DNA from: Streptomyces sp. GQFP | GTDB taxonomy: Bacteria > Actinomycetota > Actinomycetes > Streptomycetales > Streptomycetaceae | Assembly: GCF_021545335.1 (NCBI RefSeq) | Contig: NZ_CP089312.1 | Coordinates: 3,038,001 to 3,102,000 of the forward strand | Length of the DNA stretch: 64,000 nucleotides | Direction: 5' to 3' | Part shown: positions 9,802-18,320 of the stretch, piece by piece | Layout of the letters: every line of letters starts with the position of its first letter | Numbering within the stretch: the stretch's first letter is position 1 | Program-made: the position numbers and the translations under genes | Notes under the pieces: model-generated | Told to the model about the DNA's origin: nothing | The model's input: the letters and a program-made list of their open reading frames with translations, nothing else | Databases searched by the model: none

Positions 9802-10313
9802 CGCTCCACGGTGACGCGGTCCAGGTGCTGGAGAAGTATGAGGATCAGCAGGATCTCCGTCAGGTCTACCTGGACCATCTGGACGGCCATCCCGACGGGA
9901 TGTGGAAGGCCTGCAAGGACGGACACATCACAGCCAGCGCTCTGGTGATCGACCCGGAGCGTGAGCGGGTCCTGCTCACGCTCCACAAGAAGCTGCGGAT
10001 GTGGCTCCAGATGGGCGGGCACTGCGAGCAGAGCGACGACACGCTGGCGGACGCCGCGCTCCGCGAGGCCACGGAGGAGTCCGGCATCCCCTCGCTGCGG
10101 CTGCTCCAGAGCACCCCGGTCCGCCTGGACCGGCACCACACGCCCTGTGCCTGGCACCTGGACGTGCAGTACGCCGCCGTGGCCCCGAGGGGAGCCATGG
10201 AGGCGATCAGCGACGAGTCCCTGGACCTGCGCTGGTTCGCCTACGCCCAGGTGGCGGACGTGGCGGACGACTCGGTCGTACGACTGCTCGAAGCAACGCG
10301 CGCCAGACTGTGA
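9798..10313 (+). CDS. NUDIX hydrolase
   Basis: 171 residues. The GTG start (9798-9800) shares GTGA with the stop of the preceding gene, a classic coupled pair. The Nudix box is clear around residues 73-96 (GGHCEQSDDTLADAALREAT then EESGI), with Asp in place of the usual first Glu. The family hydrolyses nucleoside-diphosphate derivatives; the substrate cannot be told from sequence. A strong hairpin follows immediately. Pairing with a DUF2342 protein suggests a joint, unknown role. Confidence 0.9.
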   Translation: MTLHGDAVQVLEKYEDQQDLRQVYLDHLDGHPDGMWKACKDGHITASALVIDPERERVLLTLHKKLRMWLQMGGHCEQSDDTLADAALREATEESGIPSLRLLQSTPVRLDRHHTPCAWHLDVQYAAVAPRGAMEAISDESLDLRWFAYAQVADVADDSVVRLLEATRARL

Positions 10314-10314
10314 A

Positions 10315-10355
10315 CGTGTAAGGGGCGACCGCCCAGAGTGGTCGCCCCTTACACG
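10315..10355. terminator. bidirectional terminator
   Basis: A 16-bp perfect stem (10315-10330 / 10340-10355) with a 9-nt loop lies between the convergent NUDIX and AIM24 genes. Confidence 0.85.
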
Positions 10356-10378
10356 TCCCGGTTGTCCGTCCGGTGCGG

Positions 10379-11134
10379 CTAGCTCCAGGCGTTGCCCTGG
10401 TTCTGCGCCCGCGCGCCCTGCTGCCCCATACCGAACTGGGCCGCGGCGCCCTGGCCGATCTGGGCGTGCTGCGGCGGCAGCAACTCGCTGGGCTGGACCA
10501 GCGCGTAGCCGCTGCCCATGAAGCTGAGCTCCCAGCCCTCGCCAGTGTTGCCGCGGCGCCGCCACACGCCGGAGGTGTGCGTCTGGGCCTGCATCTGCAC
10601 GCGCAGTCCGGTCGACCAGGCGACGATCGCGTCGGCGTCGCAGTTGACGTACTTGTCCGGCGTCACCTGCATCATCAGCGGCGCGCCCGAGGTCATCAGG
10701 GCGACCCTGCCGCGTCCGGTGATGTTGAGCTGGTACTTCCCGGAACCGGAGATGCCGTACAGGCTGTCCACGGCGATGACCTCGTGGTGCAGCCCGGAGT
10801 CCATCGCCAGCACGTAACTGCTGTCGACCGTCAGCCCGTCCTGTTCCACGTCCACCAGATGGATGTGCTGGGCGAGGTTGGCGAGATAGACCGTGCCCTG
10901 CCCGTGGCAGCGCATCAGGTCCAGGCCCTCGCCCGTGCGGGCGCGGGAGCGGCTCTGGTTGCCGCTCTGGTACTCGGCGTCGAACTCCATCAGGCCCTGG
11001 TAGGCGACCATCGTGCCCTTGCGGGCGAGGATGTCGTCGTGGCCCTCCAGGGTGACCCGGAGCATCTGCTTGTTCTGCAGACTCCAGCGCTCCTGGGTCT
11101 GCGAGTCGTTGTGCGCGAAAAGTGGGCTCTGCAT
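10379..11134 (-). CDS. AIM24 family protein (third gene of TerD/AIM24 block)
   Basis: 251 residues from ATG 11132-11134. The sequence is a beta-rich AIM24/TPM-type fold with repeated Gly-hydrophobic strands (KGTMVAYQGLMEFDAEYQSG, GTVYLANLAQHIHLVD, SGSGKYQLNITGRGRVALM) and a Gln/Gly-rich C-terminus. AIM24 is named from a yeast mitochondrial protein; bacterial members have no proven biochemical role and occur beside tellurium/stress TerD proteins. It starts 18 nt after the preceding AIM24 gene ends, so one operon is likely. Confidence 0.88.
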   Translation of the reverse strand: MQSPLFAHNDSQTQERWSLQNKQMLRVTLEGHDDILARKGTMVAYQGLMEFDAEYQSGNQSRSRARTGEGLDLMRCHGQGTVYLANLAQHIHLVDVEQDGLTVDSSYVLAMDSGLHHEVIAVDSLYGISGSGKYQLNITGRGRVALMTSGAPLMMQVTPDKYVNCDADAIVAWSTGLRVQMQAQTHTSGVWRRRGNTGEGWELSFMGSGYALVQPSELLPPQHAQIGQGAAAQFGMGQQGARAQNQGNAWS

Positions 11135-11151
11135 GGCGTTCTGGCTCCCCC

Positions 11152-11832
11152 TCAACCCCGGATCCGGAGACGGTCGGTGCTGTCCTCGCTGGGCTGGACG
11201 ACGACGATGCCCTGGCCGGAGAAGGCCATCTGGTAGGCCTCGCCACTGCCCCGGCCGATGAGCGACTGCGCCTTGAAACTGCGCTTGCCCTTCACCTTGA
11301 GGTTCGGGGACCAGGCGACGAGCGCGTCCGGGTCGACGTACGTCTCGTCCTCGCCGCCACCGCAGTCGACGACGATCGGCTTGCCCCGGGAGGTCAGCGC
11401 GACCCAGCCCTGCCCGGAGATCCTGGTGTTCCACAGGCCCTGCCCGGCGAACTTCGCCAGCCCCTTGACCCGCTCGACGCCCCAGGTGAGGTGCGCGTCG
11501 AAGGCGAGCAGGTTGGTTGCGTTGACGGAGATGCCGTCGCCGTTGAGGTTGATCACGATCACGTTCGCACCGTAGTCGGCGAGATAGAGCAGGCCGTCCC
11601 CCGAGCACTTCATCAGGGGCGCGCCCTCGCCGGTGGCCCAGTCGCGCGCGATCTGGCGTACGGCCGGCGGGTTGGGCTCGTACTGGACGAAGCCTTCGTA
11701 GGCGACCATCGACCCCACGCGCGCGAGGAGGTCGTTTCCGGTCTGCATGGCGACCTTCAGCATGTGGTTGCCGTGGTTCTCCATGCGGGCGGTGACGGGT
11801 GCGGGAGCGTAGCCCGCGAGCGGCTGGTTCAT
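11152..11832 (-). CDS. AIM24 family protein (second gene of TerD/AIM24 block)
   Basis: 226 residues from ATG 11830-11832. The same fold as its neighbours: NDLLARVGSMVAYEGFVQYE, the A-P-L-M-K-C-S-G-D-G strand, LAFDAHLTWGVERVKG and the closing GQGIVVVQPSED. It is a paralogue of the C-terminal half of the TerD-AIM24 fusion directly upstream (11 nt gap) and of the next gene, so the block arose by tandem duplication. No signal peptide or membrane helix. Confidence 0.88.
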   Translation of the reverse strand: MNQPLAGYAPAPVTARMENHGNHMLKVAMQTGNDLLARVGSMVAYEGFVQYEPNPPAVRQIARDWATGEGAPLMKCSGDGLLYLADYGANVIVINLNGDGISVNATNLLAFDAHLTWGVERVKGLAKFAGQGLWNTRISGQGWVALTSRGKPIVVDCGGGEDETYVDPDALVAWSPNLKVKGKRSFKAQSLIGRGSGEAYQMAFSGQGIVVVQPSEDSTDRLRIRG

Positions 11833-11843
11833 GACGGGCTCCC

Positions 11844-13523
11844 TCAGACCTCGTACGGCTGGACGACGATGAAGTTTCCGGGCGCGCCTCGGAACTGGAG
11901 GTTGACGCTCTCTCCGGTGTCGCCGGGGTAGGCGTTGCGGCGCATCCGTACCTGGCTGGAGACGACCACCTGGGAGGCGGCCGACCAGGCGACGACGGCG
12001 TTGCAGTCGGCGAACGTGGTGGGCGTGACGGGGAGCACCACGGGCGTGCCGTGCGTCTTCACGACGATCGTGCCGGTGCCCTGGAACTGCATCGTGAACA
12101 GAGCGCCGCCGGGGATGCCGTGTCCCTCGACGCGGCGGACCTCGTACTGGAGGCTCTCGTCGAAGGCGAGGACGTTCTCGGCGGAGACGCAGATCGCGTC
12201 GCCCTGGAGCTCCACGGGGTGCAGATGGGTGGAGTTGTCGGCGAGGAACACCTGGCCCTGGCCGGTACAGCGCATCAGCTGCATCTCCTGGCCGGTCGCG
12301 TTGCCCACGATCCGGCCGGCGAATCCGGCGCCCTTGTAGCTGAAGTCGACCTTGCCCTGGTAGAGCACCATGCTGCCCTGGCGGGCCAGCACGGGCTGGC
12401 CGCCGACGCCCAGGTCGACGCGGATCAGCTTCTTGCTCTGCGGTGTCCAGCGCTGCCCGGTCGGCGTCTCCTTGAACTGCTGGAGCGCGGCTGTGACACC
12501 GGGGTTCTGCCCGGCGCCCTGCGGCACTCCATAGGAGGCCTGCGGGCCGGGGGCCTGCCCGAACGGCGGCTGCTGGCCGAAGCCGGGAGGGCTGGGAGGA
12601 CCGGGAGGCCCGGCCGGGGCCTGGGGCGGCTGCGGCTGACCGTAGCCAGGGGGCAGCGTTCCAGTCTGGCCGGGTACCTGGCCGTACGGAGCCGGCGGGG
12701 GCTGCGGAGCCTGCGAGGGTACCTGCTGTCCGTAGGGCGCGGGCGCCGGAGCCGGGGGCGGGGGCGGCACCTGGGCGCCGCCGGGCGGGGTCATGGGCGC
12801 GACGATGGTGGGGGCCGCGTGCATCGACGGCGCGGGCGCCGGAGCCGGGGGCGCGGGGGCTGCCGGAGGGGGCGCGAAACCCTGAGCGGCGGGCTGCGGA
12901 GCGGCCGGAGCCGCCGGCGCCGGAACGCCGAACGCGGGAGGCGCGAACCCGGGAGCGGCAGCGGGCTGGGGCAGCTGCGGCTCAGGCGTCTCCTCCTCGG
13001 CGACCTCTCCGCCGAAGTTCTTCAGCAGCGCGTCGAGGCCGCCGTCGAAACCCTGTCCGACCGCGGCGAACCGCCACACGTCCTTCAGGTAGAAGTCGCC
13101 CAGCATCACGGCCCGCTCGGTGGAGAACTCCGAGCCGTCGAAGGAGTAGCGGGCCACCTCCTCGCCGCCGGCGACGATACGGACGTATCCGGGGGCGATC
13201 TGCGACATCTGCCCGGCGCCGTCGAGCGTGGCCGTGAACGACAGTTTCTGGATCTGCGGCGGGATCCGGTCGAGCGTGACGCGGAAGGACTCCGTGTCGC
13301 CCGCCTGGGCGCCCAGGAGCTGGATGGACTCCTCGGGAGACTTCGGCTGGTTGAAGAAGACGAAGTACCGGTCGTCCGAGAGCTGCTCGTCGGCGTCAAG
13401 GCCGAAGCAGCTGATGTCGAAGGTCAGCCCCGGTCCGGAGATCTGTACGCCTACGTACAGATCCGTGCCCGCGGTGAGATCACTGATCCTGGCCTTGTGG
13501 CCGCGTTGGAATTCCCTGGCCAT
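11844..13523 (-). CDS. TerD domain - proline-rich linker - AIM24 fusion protein
   Basis: 559 residues. Residues 1-175 are a TerD (tellurium-resistance/stress) domain with the expected strands and acidic Ca-binding-type residues (TFDISCFGLDADEQLSDD, YFVFFNQPKSPE, RAVMLGDFYLKDVWRF). Residues about 190-350 are a Pro/Ala/Gly/Gln linker; residues about 355-559 form an AIM24 domain ending in GNFIVVQPYEV. TerD proteins bind calcium and act in phage, tellurite and membrane stress systems. This gene leads the three-gene block, so the two free AIM24 proteins probably work with it. No TerB, TerC or TerE gene is adjacent. Confidence 0.9.
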   Translation of the reverse strand: MAREFQRGHKARISDLTAGTDLYVGVQISGPGLTFDISCFGLDADEQLSDDRYFVFFNQPKSPEESIQLLGAQAGDTESFRVTLDRIPPQIQKLSFTATLDGAGQMSQIAPGYVRIVAGGEEVARYSFDGSEFSTERAVMLGDFYLKDVWRFAAVGQGFDGGLDALLKNFGGEVAEEETPEPQLPQPAAAPGFAPPAFGVPAPAAPAAPQPAAQGFAPPPAAPAPPAPAPAPSMHAAPTIVAPMTPPGGAQVPPPPPAPAPAPYGQQVPSQAPQPPPAPYGQVPGQTGTLPPGYGQPQPPQAPAGPPGPPSPPGFGQQPPFGQAPGPQASYGVPQGAGQNPGVTAALQQFKETPTGQRWTPQSKKLIRVDLGVGGQPVLARQGSMVLYQGKVDFSYKGAGFAGRIVGNATGQEMQLMRCTGQGQVFLADNSTHLHPVELQGDAICVSAENVLAFDESLQYEVRRVEGHGIPGGALFTMQFQGTGTIVVKTHGTPVVLPVTPTTFADCNAVVAWSAASQVVVSSQVRMRRNAYPGDTGESVNLQFRGAPGNFIVVQPYEV

Positions 13524-13656
13524 GCGTACCGACCGTCCCCCATCCCGAATGCCGAATGCGTCGGGTCAGGCTAACGGCTAATTCCGGACGCGGCCGAAGC
13601 CGGTACAAACCCGGTACACAACGCCCCGTCACGACCACGCGCCTGCCGCCCGGAGG

Positions 13657-14259
13657 TCACTCCCCGCGCGCGGAGGGCGGATGCGGCAGCCGGTCGGCGG
13701 CGACCACTCCTTCGAGGTAGCCACGGGCCCGTTCGGTGCGCGGATAAGCGTCCAAGAGCCGCCAGAAGCGGGGCCCGTGTCCGGGTACCAGCAGGTGGGC
13801 CAGCTCATGGAGGAGGACGTAGTCGACGACGTACTCGGGCATGCCCTGCAGCCGGTGCGACAGCCGGATGCTGCCCTCGGCCGGGGTGCACGAGCCCCAG
13901 CGCGTGTTCTGGTTGGTGACCCAGCGCACCGAGGTGGGCCGGGCGCGGCCGTCGAAATACTGGTCCGACAACTGCTCGGCTCGCTCGGCCAGCTCGCTGT
14001 CGCCGGGCACCCGTTTGTGTTTGCTCTCCTGGGCGGCCAGTTTGTCGAGCATGACAGTCACCCAGCGCTGTTCCTCGGCCTCGGACATCCGGGCCGGGAT
14101 GAGCACGACGGTGCGATCGCCCTCGCGGTACGCGGAGACCGTCCGGCGTCGCCGGGCACTCCTGCGAACCTCGATCGCGCTCGCCCCCGAGCCGCTTGGC
14201 GGCTGGCTCGTCGTACTGCGCTGTGGGTTTCCGGCGCGGTGCAGTGGGTCGGCGGGCAC
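13657..14259 (-). CDS. YgjP-like (DUF45) metallopeptidase
   Basis: 200 residues from GTG 14257-14259. The zinc motif HELAH (in YVLLHELAHLLVPGHGPRF), plus a third His in the following GHG, is the DUF45/SprT-like signature. The upstream substrate-binding motif WGSCTPAEGSIRLSHRL is also typical. The N-terminal 35 residues are low-complexity and may not be part of the fold. Family members are predicted cytosolic zinc peptidases of unknown substrate. The gene is divergent from the ThiF-like gene. Confidence 0.88.
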   Translation of the reverse strand: MPADPLHRAGNPQRSTTSQPPSGSGASAIEVRRSARRRRTVSAYREGDRTVVLIPARMSEAEEQRWVTVMLDKLAAQESKHKRVPGDSELAERAEQLSDQYFDGRARPTSVRWVTNQNTRWGSCTPAEGSIRLSHRLQGMPEYVVDYVLLHELAHLLVPGHGPRFWRLLDAYPRTERARGYLEGVVAADRLPHPPSARGE

Positions 14260-14362
14260 GGCACGACGTTACCCGCTGCACATGGGGGAAGTCTTGACTC
14301 CGGGACGGTTCGGCGTCGATCCCCCACCATGCGTTTGATTTGTACGACGAATACCCACCACC

Positions 14363-14371
14363 TGTGGACAA
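14363..14371 (-). promoter_or_regulatory. DnaA-box-like nonamer
   Basis: TTGTCCACA read on the minus strand, an exact match to the Streptomyces DnaA box. It sits in the divergent region between the YgjP-like and ThiF-like genes. Single boxes can bind DnaA, but a role here is inference. Confidence 0.4.
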
Positions 14372-14489
14372 CTTTCGACGCCCGATGAGCAAACCCGGCA
14401 TGCTGACTCTCGTCGACGGAACGAGCACCGACATCCGCCGACAAACAGGGACTTTCAACGGGGACTTTCTCTGGCTACGGGGGCCTGCC

Positions 14490-15809
14490 ATGCGATCAAC
14501 CACCACACCCGCGCCTGCGTCGGACACACCGGACACGTCTGTCGCGCCGCCGGACACGACCCACTCGGGTGAGACCCGCCCGCGTGTCACCCACCCGATG
14601 ATGAAACCCGCGCTGCGGCGTGGCTGGCGGGATCTGAACACGGTCCAGTTCGGGATGACACCCGCACACGCGATGACCCTCGGTCCGATGGACACGGCGA
14701 CGGGCAGCTTCCTGGGCATGCTCGACGGCACGCGCGGACTGTCCCGCCTCCACGAGGAAGGGCATCGCATGGACCTGCCGGCCCATCATGTCGACGGACT
14801 GGTGGAGCGACTGGGCGAGGCCGGCCTCCTCGACGACGCGACAGGCGGCGGCCCGGCCGTCGAAACGCTGCGCGGCAAGAAGAAGGTCCTGGAGCGGCTG
14901 AGCCCCGATCTGGCCTCCCTCTCCCTGATCGCACCGGCGCCGGGCGAGGCGATGGCACGGCTGGCAGCCCGCCGGTCGCTGCGCGTGCAGGTCCGGGGCG
15001 CGGGCCGGGTGGGCGCGGTGGTGGCGTCGCTGCTGGCGGGTGCGGGGGTGGGCCACGTCGATGTGCGCGACGGTGGCGTGGTCGAGCCGTGGGACGTCGC
15101 GCCGGGTGGCCTGCCCGCCGATTCCGTCGGCGAACGCCGGGACGAGTCCGCCCGGCGCGCCGCCCGACGAGCGGCCCCGGACCGCGCACCACGGCGTACG
15201 GACGTCCAGTCGCCGCCGGGTGAGGGCGACCCCGGTTTCTCCCTGGTGATCCTCGCCCCGCGCGACGACCTCGCCGTGCACGCGCCCGACCCGGCCGCCG
15301 CCGAACCACTCGTGACCTCCGGCACACCCCATCTGTACGCCGGTGTCGTGGAGGGGACCGGTGTCGTGGGCCCGCTGGTACTGCCCGGGGAGACGGCCTG
15401 CGCCGGCTGTCTGGACCGCTGGCGCGTCGACCGGGACGCCGTCTGGCCACGACTGGTCGCCCAGTGGCGTTCCGCACGACCACGCCAGGTCAGGGCCTGC
15501 GACCTGGCCCTGGCGACGACGGTCGCGGGGCTGACCGCGAGCCATGCGCTGGCCTTCCTGGACGGCAGGAACCCGTCCACGGCGGGTGCCCGCTGGGAGG
15601 TCTCCGTCCCCGGGCTCGACTGGCACTCCCGCCCGGTCTGGGCGCACCCCGCATGTCCCTGCGGTGCCGAGGAGAAAAGTAAGAAGGGGGAACGCACCTC
15701 CGAGGACGGGGAGTCGCACGAGACAATGGCTGAGCAACGGCCGTCGACCGGGTTACGCCGTAAGGCACACGCGACGCAGCCGTCCGGAACTTGGAGGGCG
15801 CATGTCTGA
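14490..15809 (+). CDS. ThiF/E1-like, TOMM cyclodehydratase-type protein
   Basis: 439 residues from ATG 14490; an upstream extension in frame lacks conserved sequence. The N-terminal third (about 35-135, with VQFGMTPAHAMTLGPMD) resembles the winged-helix peptide-binding region of TOMM cyclodehydratases. A Rossmann motif GAGRVGA lies near 170-176. Two Cys pairs, CAGC near 304 and CPCG near 389, form the expected structural zinc site. The acidic and arginine residues for ATP binding are not obvious. No precursor peptide, YcaO or dehydrogenase gene is nearby. The stop overlaps the ABC1 kinase start by 8 nt, so the two are co-translated. Confidence 0.8.
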   Translation: MRSTTTPAPASDTPDTSVAPPDTTHSGETRPRVTHPMMKPALRRGWRDLNTVQFGMTPAHAMTLGPMDTATGSFLGMLDGTRGLSRLHEEGHRMDLPAHHVDGLVERLGEAGLLDDATGGGPAVETLRGKKKVLERLSPDLASLSLIAPAPGEAMARLAARRSLRVQVRGAGRVGAVVASLLAGAGVGHVDVRDGGVVEPWDVAPGGLPADSVGERRDESARRAARRAAPDRAPRRTDVQSPPGEGDPGFSLVILAPRDDLAVHAPDPAAAEPLVTSGTPHLYAGVVEGTGVVGPLVLPGETACAGCLDRWRVDRDAVWPRLVAQWRSARPRQVRACDLALATTVAGLTASHALAFLDGRNPSTAGARWEVSVPGLDWHSRPVWAHPACPCGAEEKSKKGERTSEDGESHETMAEQRPSTGLRRKAHATQPSGTWRAHV

Positions 15810-17166
15810 TCTTCCCCGGAAGGCGGTCACCCGTACCGCCAAGCTCGCCGCGCTCCCGCTCGGCATCGCCGGGCGGGCGACCTGGGGACTGGGCAAACGG
15901 ATCGTCGGTGAGTCGGCGGACATCGTCGGCCGCGAGCTGCAACAGCGCACGGCGGAACAGCTGTTCAAGGTCCTCGGCGAGCTGAAGGGCGGCGCGATGA
16001 AGTTCGGGCAGGCCCTGTCCGTCTTCGAGTCCGCCCTGCCCGAGGAGGTCGCGGGCCCCTATCGCGCGGCGCTGACGAAGCTCCAGGAAGCGGCTCCGCC
16101 GATGCCTACGCGCACGGTGCACTCGGTGCTGGAGAAGCGGCTCGGCGCGGACTGGCAGGAACTGTTCCTGGAGTTCGAGGAGAAGCCGTCCGCCGCGGCC
16201 TCGATCGGCCAGGTGCACCGGGCGGTGTGGCACGACGGGCGCGAGGTCGCGGTCAAGGTGCAGTATCCGGGCGCCGGCGAGGCACTGCTCTCCGACCTGA
16301 ACCAACTGAGCCGCTTCGCCCGTCTGTTGGGCCCCCTCATCCCCGGGATGGACATCAAGCCGCTCATCACCGAACTCCGGGACCGTGTCTCCGAGGAACT
16401 CGACTACGGTCTGGAGGCCCAGGCCCAGCGGGCCCACGCGGCGGAGTTCACGGACGATCCGGACGTCGTGGTACCGGACGTCGTCCATCAGTGCGAGCAG
16501 ATCCTGGTGACGGAGTGGATGGACGGCATACCGCTGTCGGAGGTGATCACCAACGGCACCCAGGAGCAGCGGGACCGCGCGGGCCAGTTGCTGGCCCGGT
16601 TCCTTTTCTCGGGACCCGCCCGCACCGGCCTCCTGCACGCCGATCCCCACCCCGGCAACTTCCGTCTGCTGCCCGGCGGCCCGGCGGGCAAGGACGACTG
16701 GCGTCTGGGTGTGCTGGACTTCGGCACCGTCGACCGGCTCCCGGGCGGCCTGCCCCCGACGATCGGCGACTCACTGCGGCTGACCCTGGACGGCCAGGCC
16801 GAGGCGGTCTACGAGGCCCTCTGCGCGGAGGGCTTCGTCAAGGACTCCATCGACCTGGACCCCGACGCCGTGCTCGACTACCTCCTGCCGATCATCGAAC
16901 CGGCGCAGGCGGACGAGTTCACCTTCACCCGGGGCTGGATGCGCAACCAGGCGACCCGCATAGCCGACCCGCGCTCCCCCGCACACCAACTGGGCAAGCG
17001 GCTCAACCTGCCCCCGTCGTATCTGTTGATCCACCGGGTGACCTTGAGCACCATCGGCGTCCTGTGCCAACTGGGGGCGACGGTCCGCATGCGCGCGGAA
17101 CTGGAGGAGTGGCTACCGGGTTTCCTGCCGGAGGACGAGGAGGAGGCGTCGGCTGCCGGAGTCTGA
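15802..17166 (+). CDS. ABC1 (AarF/UbiB-like) atypical kinase
   Basis: 454 residues from ATG 15802 (GGAGGG ribosome site). All ABC1 hallmarks are present: the KxGQ motif (AMKFGQALSVFE, about 64-74), the Ala-rich loop PSAAASIGQVHRA, the VAVKVQYPG lysine, the catalytic loop HADPHPGNFRL near 278 and the LDFGT metal motif near 306. UbiB-type proteins bind ATP and are linked to isoprenoid-lipid handling. Streptomyces makes menaquinone rather than ubiquinone, so a menaquinone or other lipid role is inference. It overlaps and follows the ThiF-like gene. Confidence 0.92.
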   Translation: MSDLPRKAVTRTAKLAALPLGIAGRATWGLGKRIVGESADIVGRELQQRTAEQLFKVLGELKGGAMKFGQALSVFESALPEEVAGPYRAALTKLQEAAPPMPTRTVHSVLEKRLGADWQELFLEFEEKPSAAASIGQVHRAVWHDGREVAVKVQYPGAGEALLSDLNQLSRFARLLGPLIPGMDIKPLITELRDRVSEELDYGLEAQAQRAHAAEFTDDPDVVVPDVVHQCEQILVTEWMDGIPLSEVITNGTQEQRDRAGQLLARFLFSGPARTGLLHADPHPGNFRLLPGGPAGKDDWRLGVLDFGTVDRLPGGLPPTIGDSLRLTLDGQAEAVYEALCAEGFVKDSIDLDPDAVLDYLLPIIEPAQADEFTFTRGWMRNQATRIADPRSPAHQLGKRLNLPPSYLLIHRVTLSTIGVLCQLGATVRMRAELEEWLPGFLPEDEEEASAAGV

Positions 17167-17172
17167 GCCGGC

Positions 17173-17400
17173 TCACCACCAGGCCGAGTCCAGCCGTCCC
17201 TCGATCGCTCTGAGGTTCTGCCGGGCGCATGTGTCGCAGAGATAGTGACGCGTGCCGTTCTCCACCGAGCAGGTCCAGGTCAGCGGCGGGCCCTCGGCCT
17301 GCGTGCCGCAGTGGGCGCACACGACGGTGCGGGGTTCCGTGGAGGAACCGCTGTCGTCACCGCCACCGGGGACGTCGTTGCTGCCGGGAACACTCGTCAC
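17173..17400 (-). CDS. small zinc-ribbon protein
   Basis: 75 residues from GTG 17398-17400; a TTG 14 codons upstream (17440-17442) is an alternative. Two CxxC knuckles (CAHCGTQAEG and LCDTCARQN) separated by about 25 residues form a C4 zinc ribbon, preceded by a Ser/Gly/Asp-rich segment. It has the look of a conserved Streptomyces hypothetical protein. It converges with the ABC1 kinase gene. Function is unknown; nucleic-acid or protein binding is possible. Confidence 0.75.
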   Translation of the reverse strand: MTSVPGSNDVPGGGDDSGSSTEPRTVVCAHCGTQAEGPPLTWTCSVENGTRHYLCDTCARQNLRAIEGRLDSAWW

Positions 17401-17450
17401 CAGCCGACGATATCGCTGTGACCGGTGGTCCGGCGGGCACAACGCACTGC

Positions 17451-17482
17451 GGGGGCCGGTCCGTTCGGACGGACCGGCCCCC
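17451..17482. terminator. strong hairpin after the wblC operon
   Basis: A perfect 14-bp G+C-rich stem (17451-17464 / 17469-17482) with a TCGG loop lies beyond the last gene of the wblC operon and before the zinc-ribbon gene, well placed to terminate wblC transcripts. Confidence 0.85.
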
Positions 17483-17522
17483 GCGGGAAGGGACTGCTAT
17501 TACTGCCGAATCGCCGTGGTCG

Positions 17523-17846
17523 TTACTGCATGACCGCCATGGCAAGCGCACGGCGGGCACGCAGCGAGGCGCGCTCGGCTCGGCGCTGGAGGCGACGGGC
17601 GGTCACCACGCGGTGCGCGCGGCGTTCCCGCTCGGCCTCCTGAAGGCGGTCGTGCATATGCGCACGAGCCAGGGCTTCTGGGATGAGTTGCATCTCTCGG
17701 GTCCTGTTCTGGCGCGAGTCGTTCGCACCGGTGGTGGTGAAGTCCGGGGTCGCGGAGCCGACGGGCTCGCTGGTGGTCGGCGTCATCGGGGCCTGCTTCT
17801 TGGGGTCGTGCGTGAAGGGGCGGTCGATCGTTCCTGTGATGTTCAT
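17523..17846 (-). CDS. small basic protein co-translated with wblC
   Basis: 107 residues from ATG 17844-17846, which shares ATGA with the wblC stop. The first 45 residues are Thr/Pro/Ser-rich and look disordered. The second half (about 47-107, LIPEALARAHMHDRLQEAER then a run of Arg/Ala heptads) is a very basic predicted helix, possibly binding RNA or the ribosome. Coupling to wblC implies it belongs to the antibiotic-stress regulon. No known family recognised. Confidence 0.75.
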   Translation of the reverse strand: MNITGTIDRPFTHDPKKQAPMTPTTSEPVGSATPDFTTTGANDSRQNRTREMQLIPEALARAHMHDRLQEAERERRAHRVVTARRLQRRAERASLRARRALAMAVMQ

Positions 17847-18211
17847 GCCGTGACCGGGTTCTTGCGCGGACGGCCACGCGGCCGCTTGCGGGCCACGACG
17901 ACACCCTGGACGAACAGTTCGCCGCCCCAGACACCCCACGGCTCACGCCGCTCCTTGGCGCCGGCGAGGCAGGCCTCCATCAGCGGGCAGGTGCGGCAGA
18001 GCGACTTGGCGTACTCGACATCGGCCGGCGACTCGGCGAAGAAGACCTCCGGGTCGTAGGAACGGCAGGGGACGGGTACGCCGAGGTTCTCGATGGCGTC
18101 GTCGAGCGCGGTGAGCGCAGTGAGCGGGATCAAGGTGGAGTCCTCCGTGAGGCCGGGCGGGGGGATCGTTTCGGAAGGCGGTACTGACGGGGCGTGCGCT
18201 TCGAGTTGCAC
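17843..18211 (-). CDS. wblC: WhiB-like regulator WblC (WhiB7 orthologue)
   Basis: 122 residues from GTG 18209-18211 with GAGGAAG seven bases upstream. The four [4Fe-4S] ligands are Cys49, Cys72, Cys75 and Cys81; the GVWGGE turn that contacts the sigma factor is at 93-98; and a C-terminal AT-hook, RGRPR (112-116), distinguishes the WblC/WhiB7 clade from other Wbl proteins. The family binds region 4 of the housekeeping sigma factor and activates intrinsic resistance to ribosome-targeting antibiotics and its own gene. The upstream promoter, long ORF-containing leader and terminator all fit attenuation control. Confidence 0.95.
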   Translation of the reverse strand: MQLEAHAPSVPPSETIPPPGLTEDSTLIPLTALTALDDAIENLGVPVPCRSYDPEVFFAESPADVEYAKSLCRTCPLMEACLAGAKERREPWGVWGGELFVQGVVVARKRPRGRPRKNPVTA

Positions 18212-18320
18212 GGTTCGTCTTCCTCGTCTGTTCGTCCCGGCCCTGTTGGGCCGGTGTGGCTGGTACCGGCGGGTTTTCTCTTGTCCCGAGGCCCCTTCAC
18301 TCCGTTGTCCCCGTTCGGGG

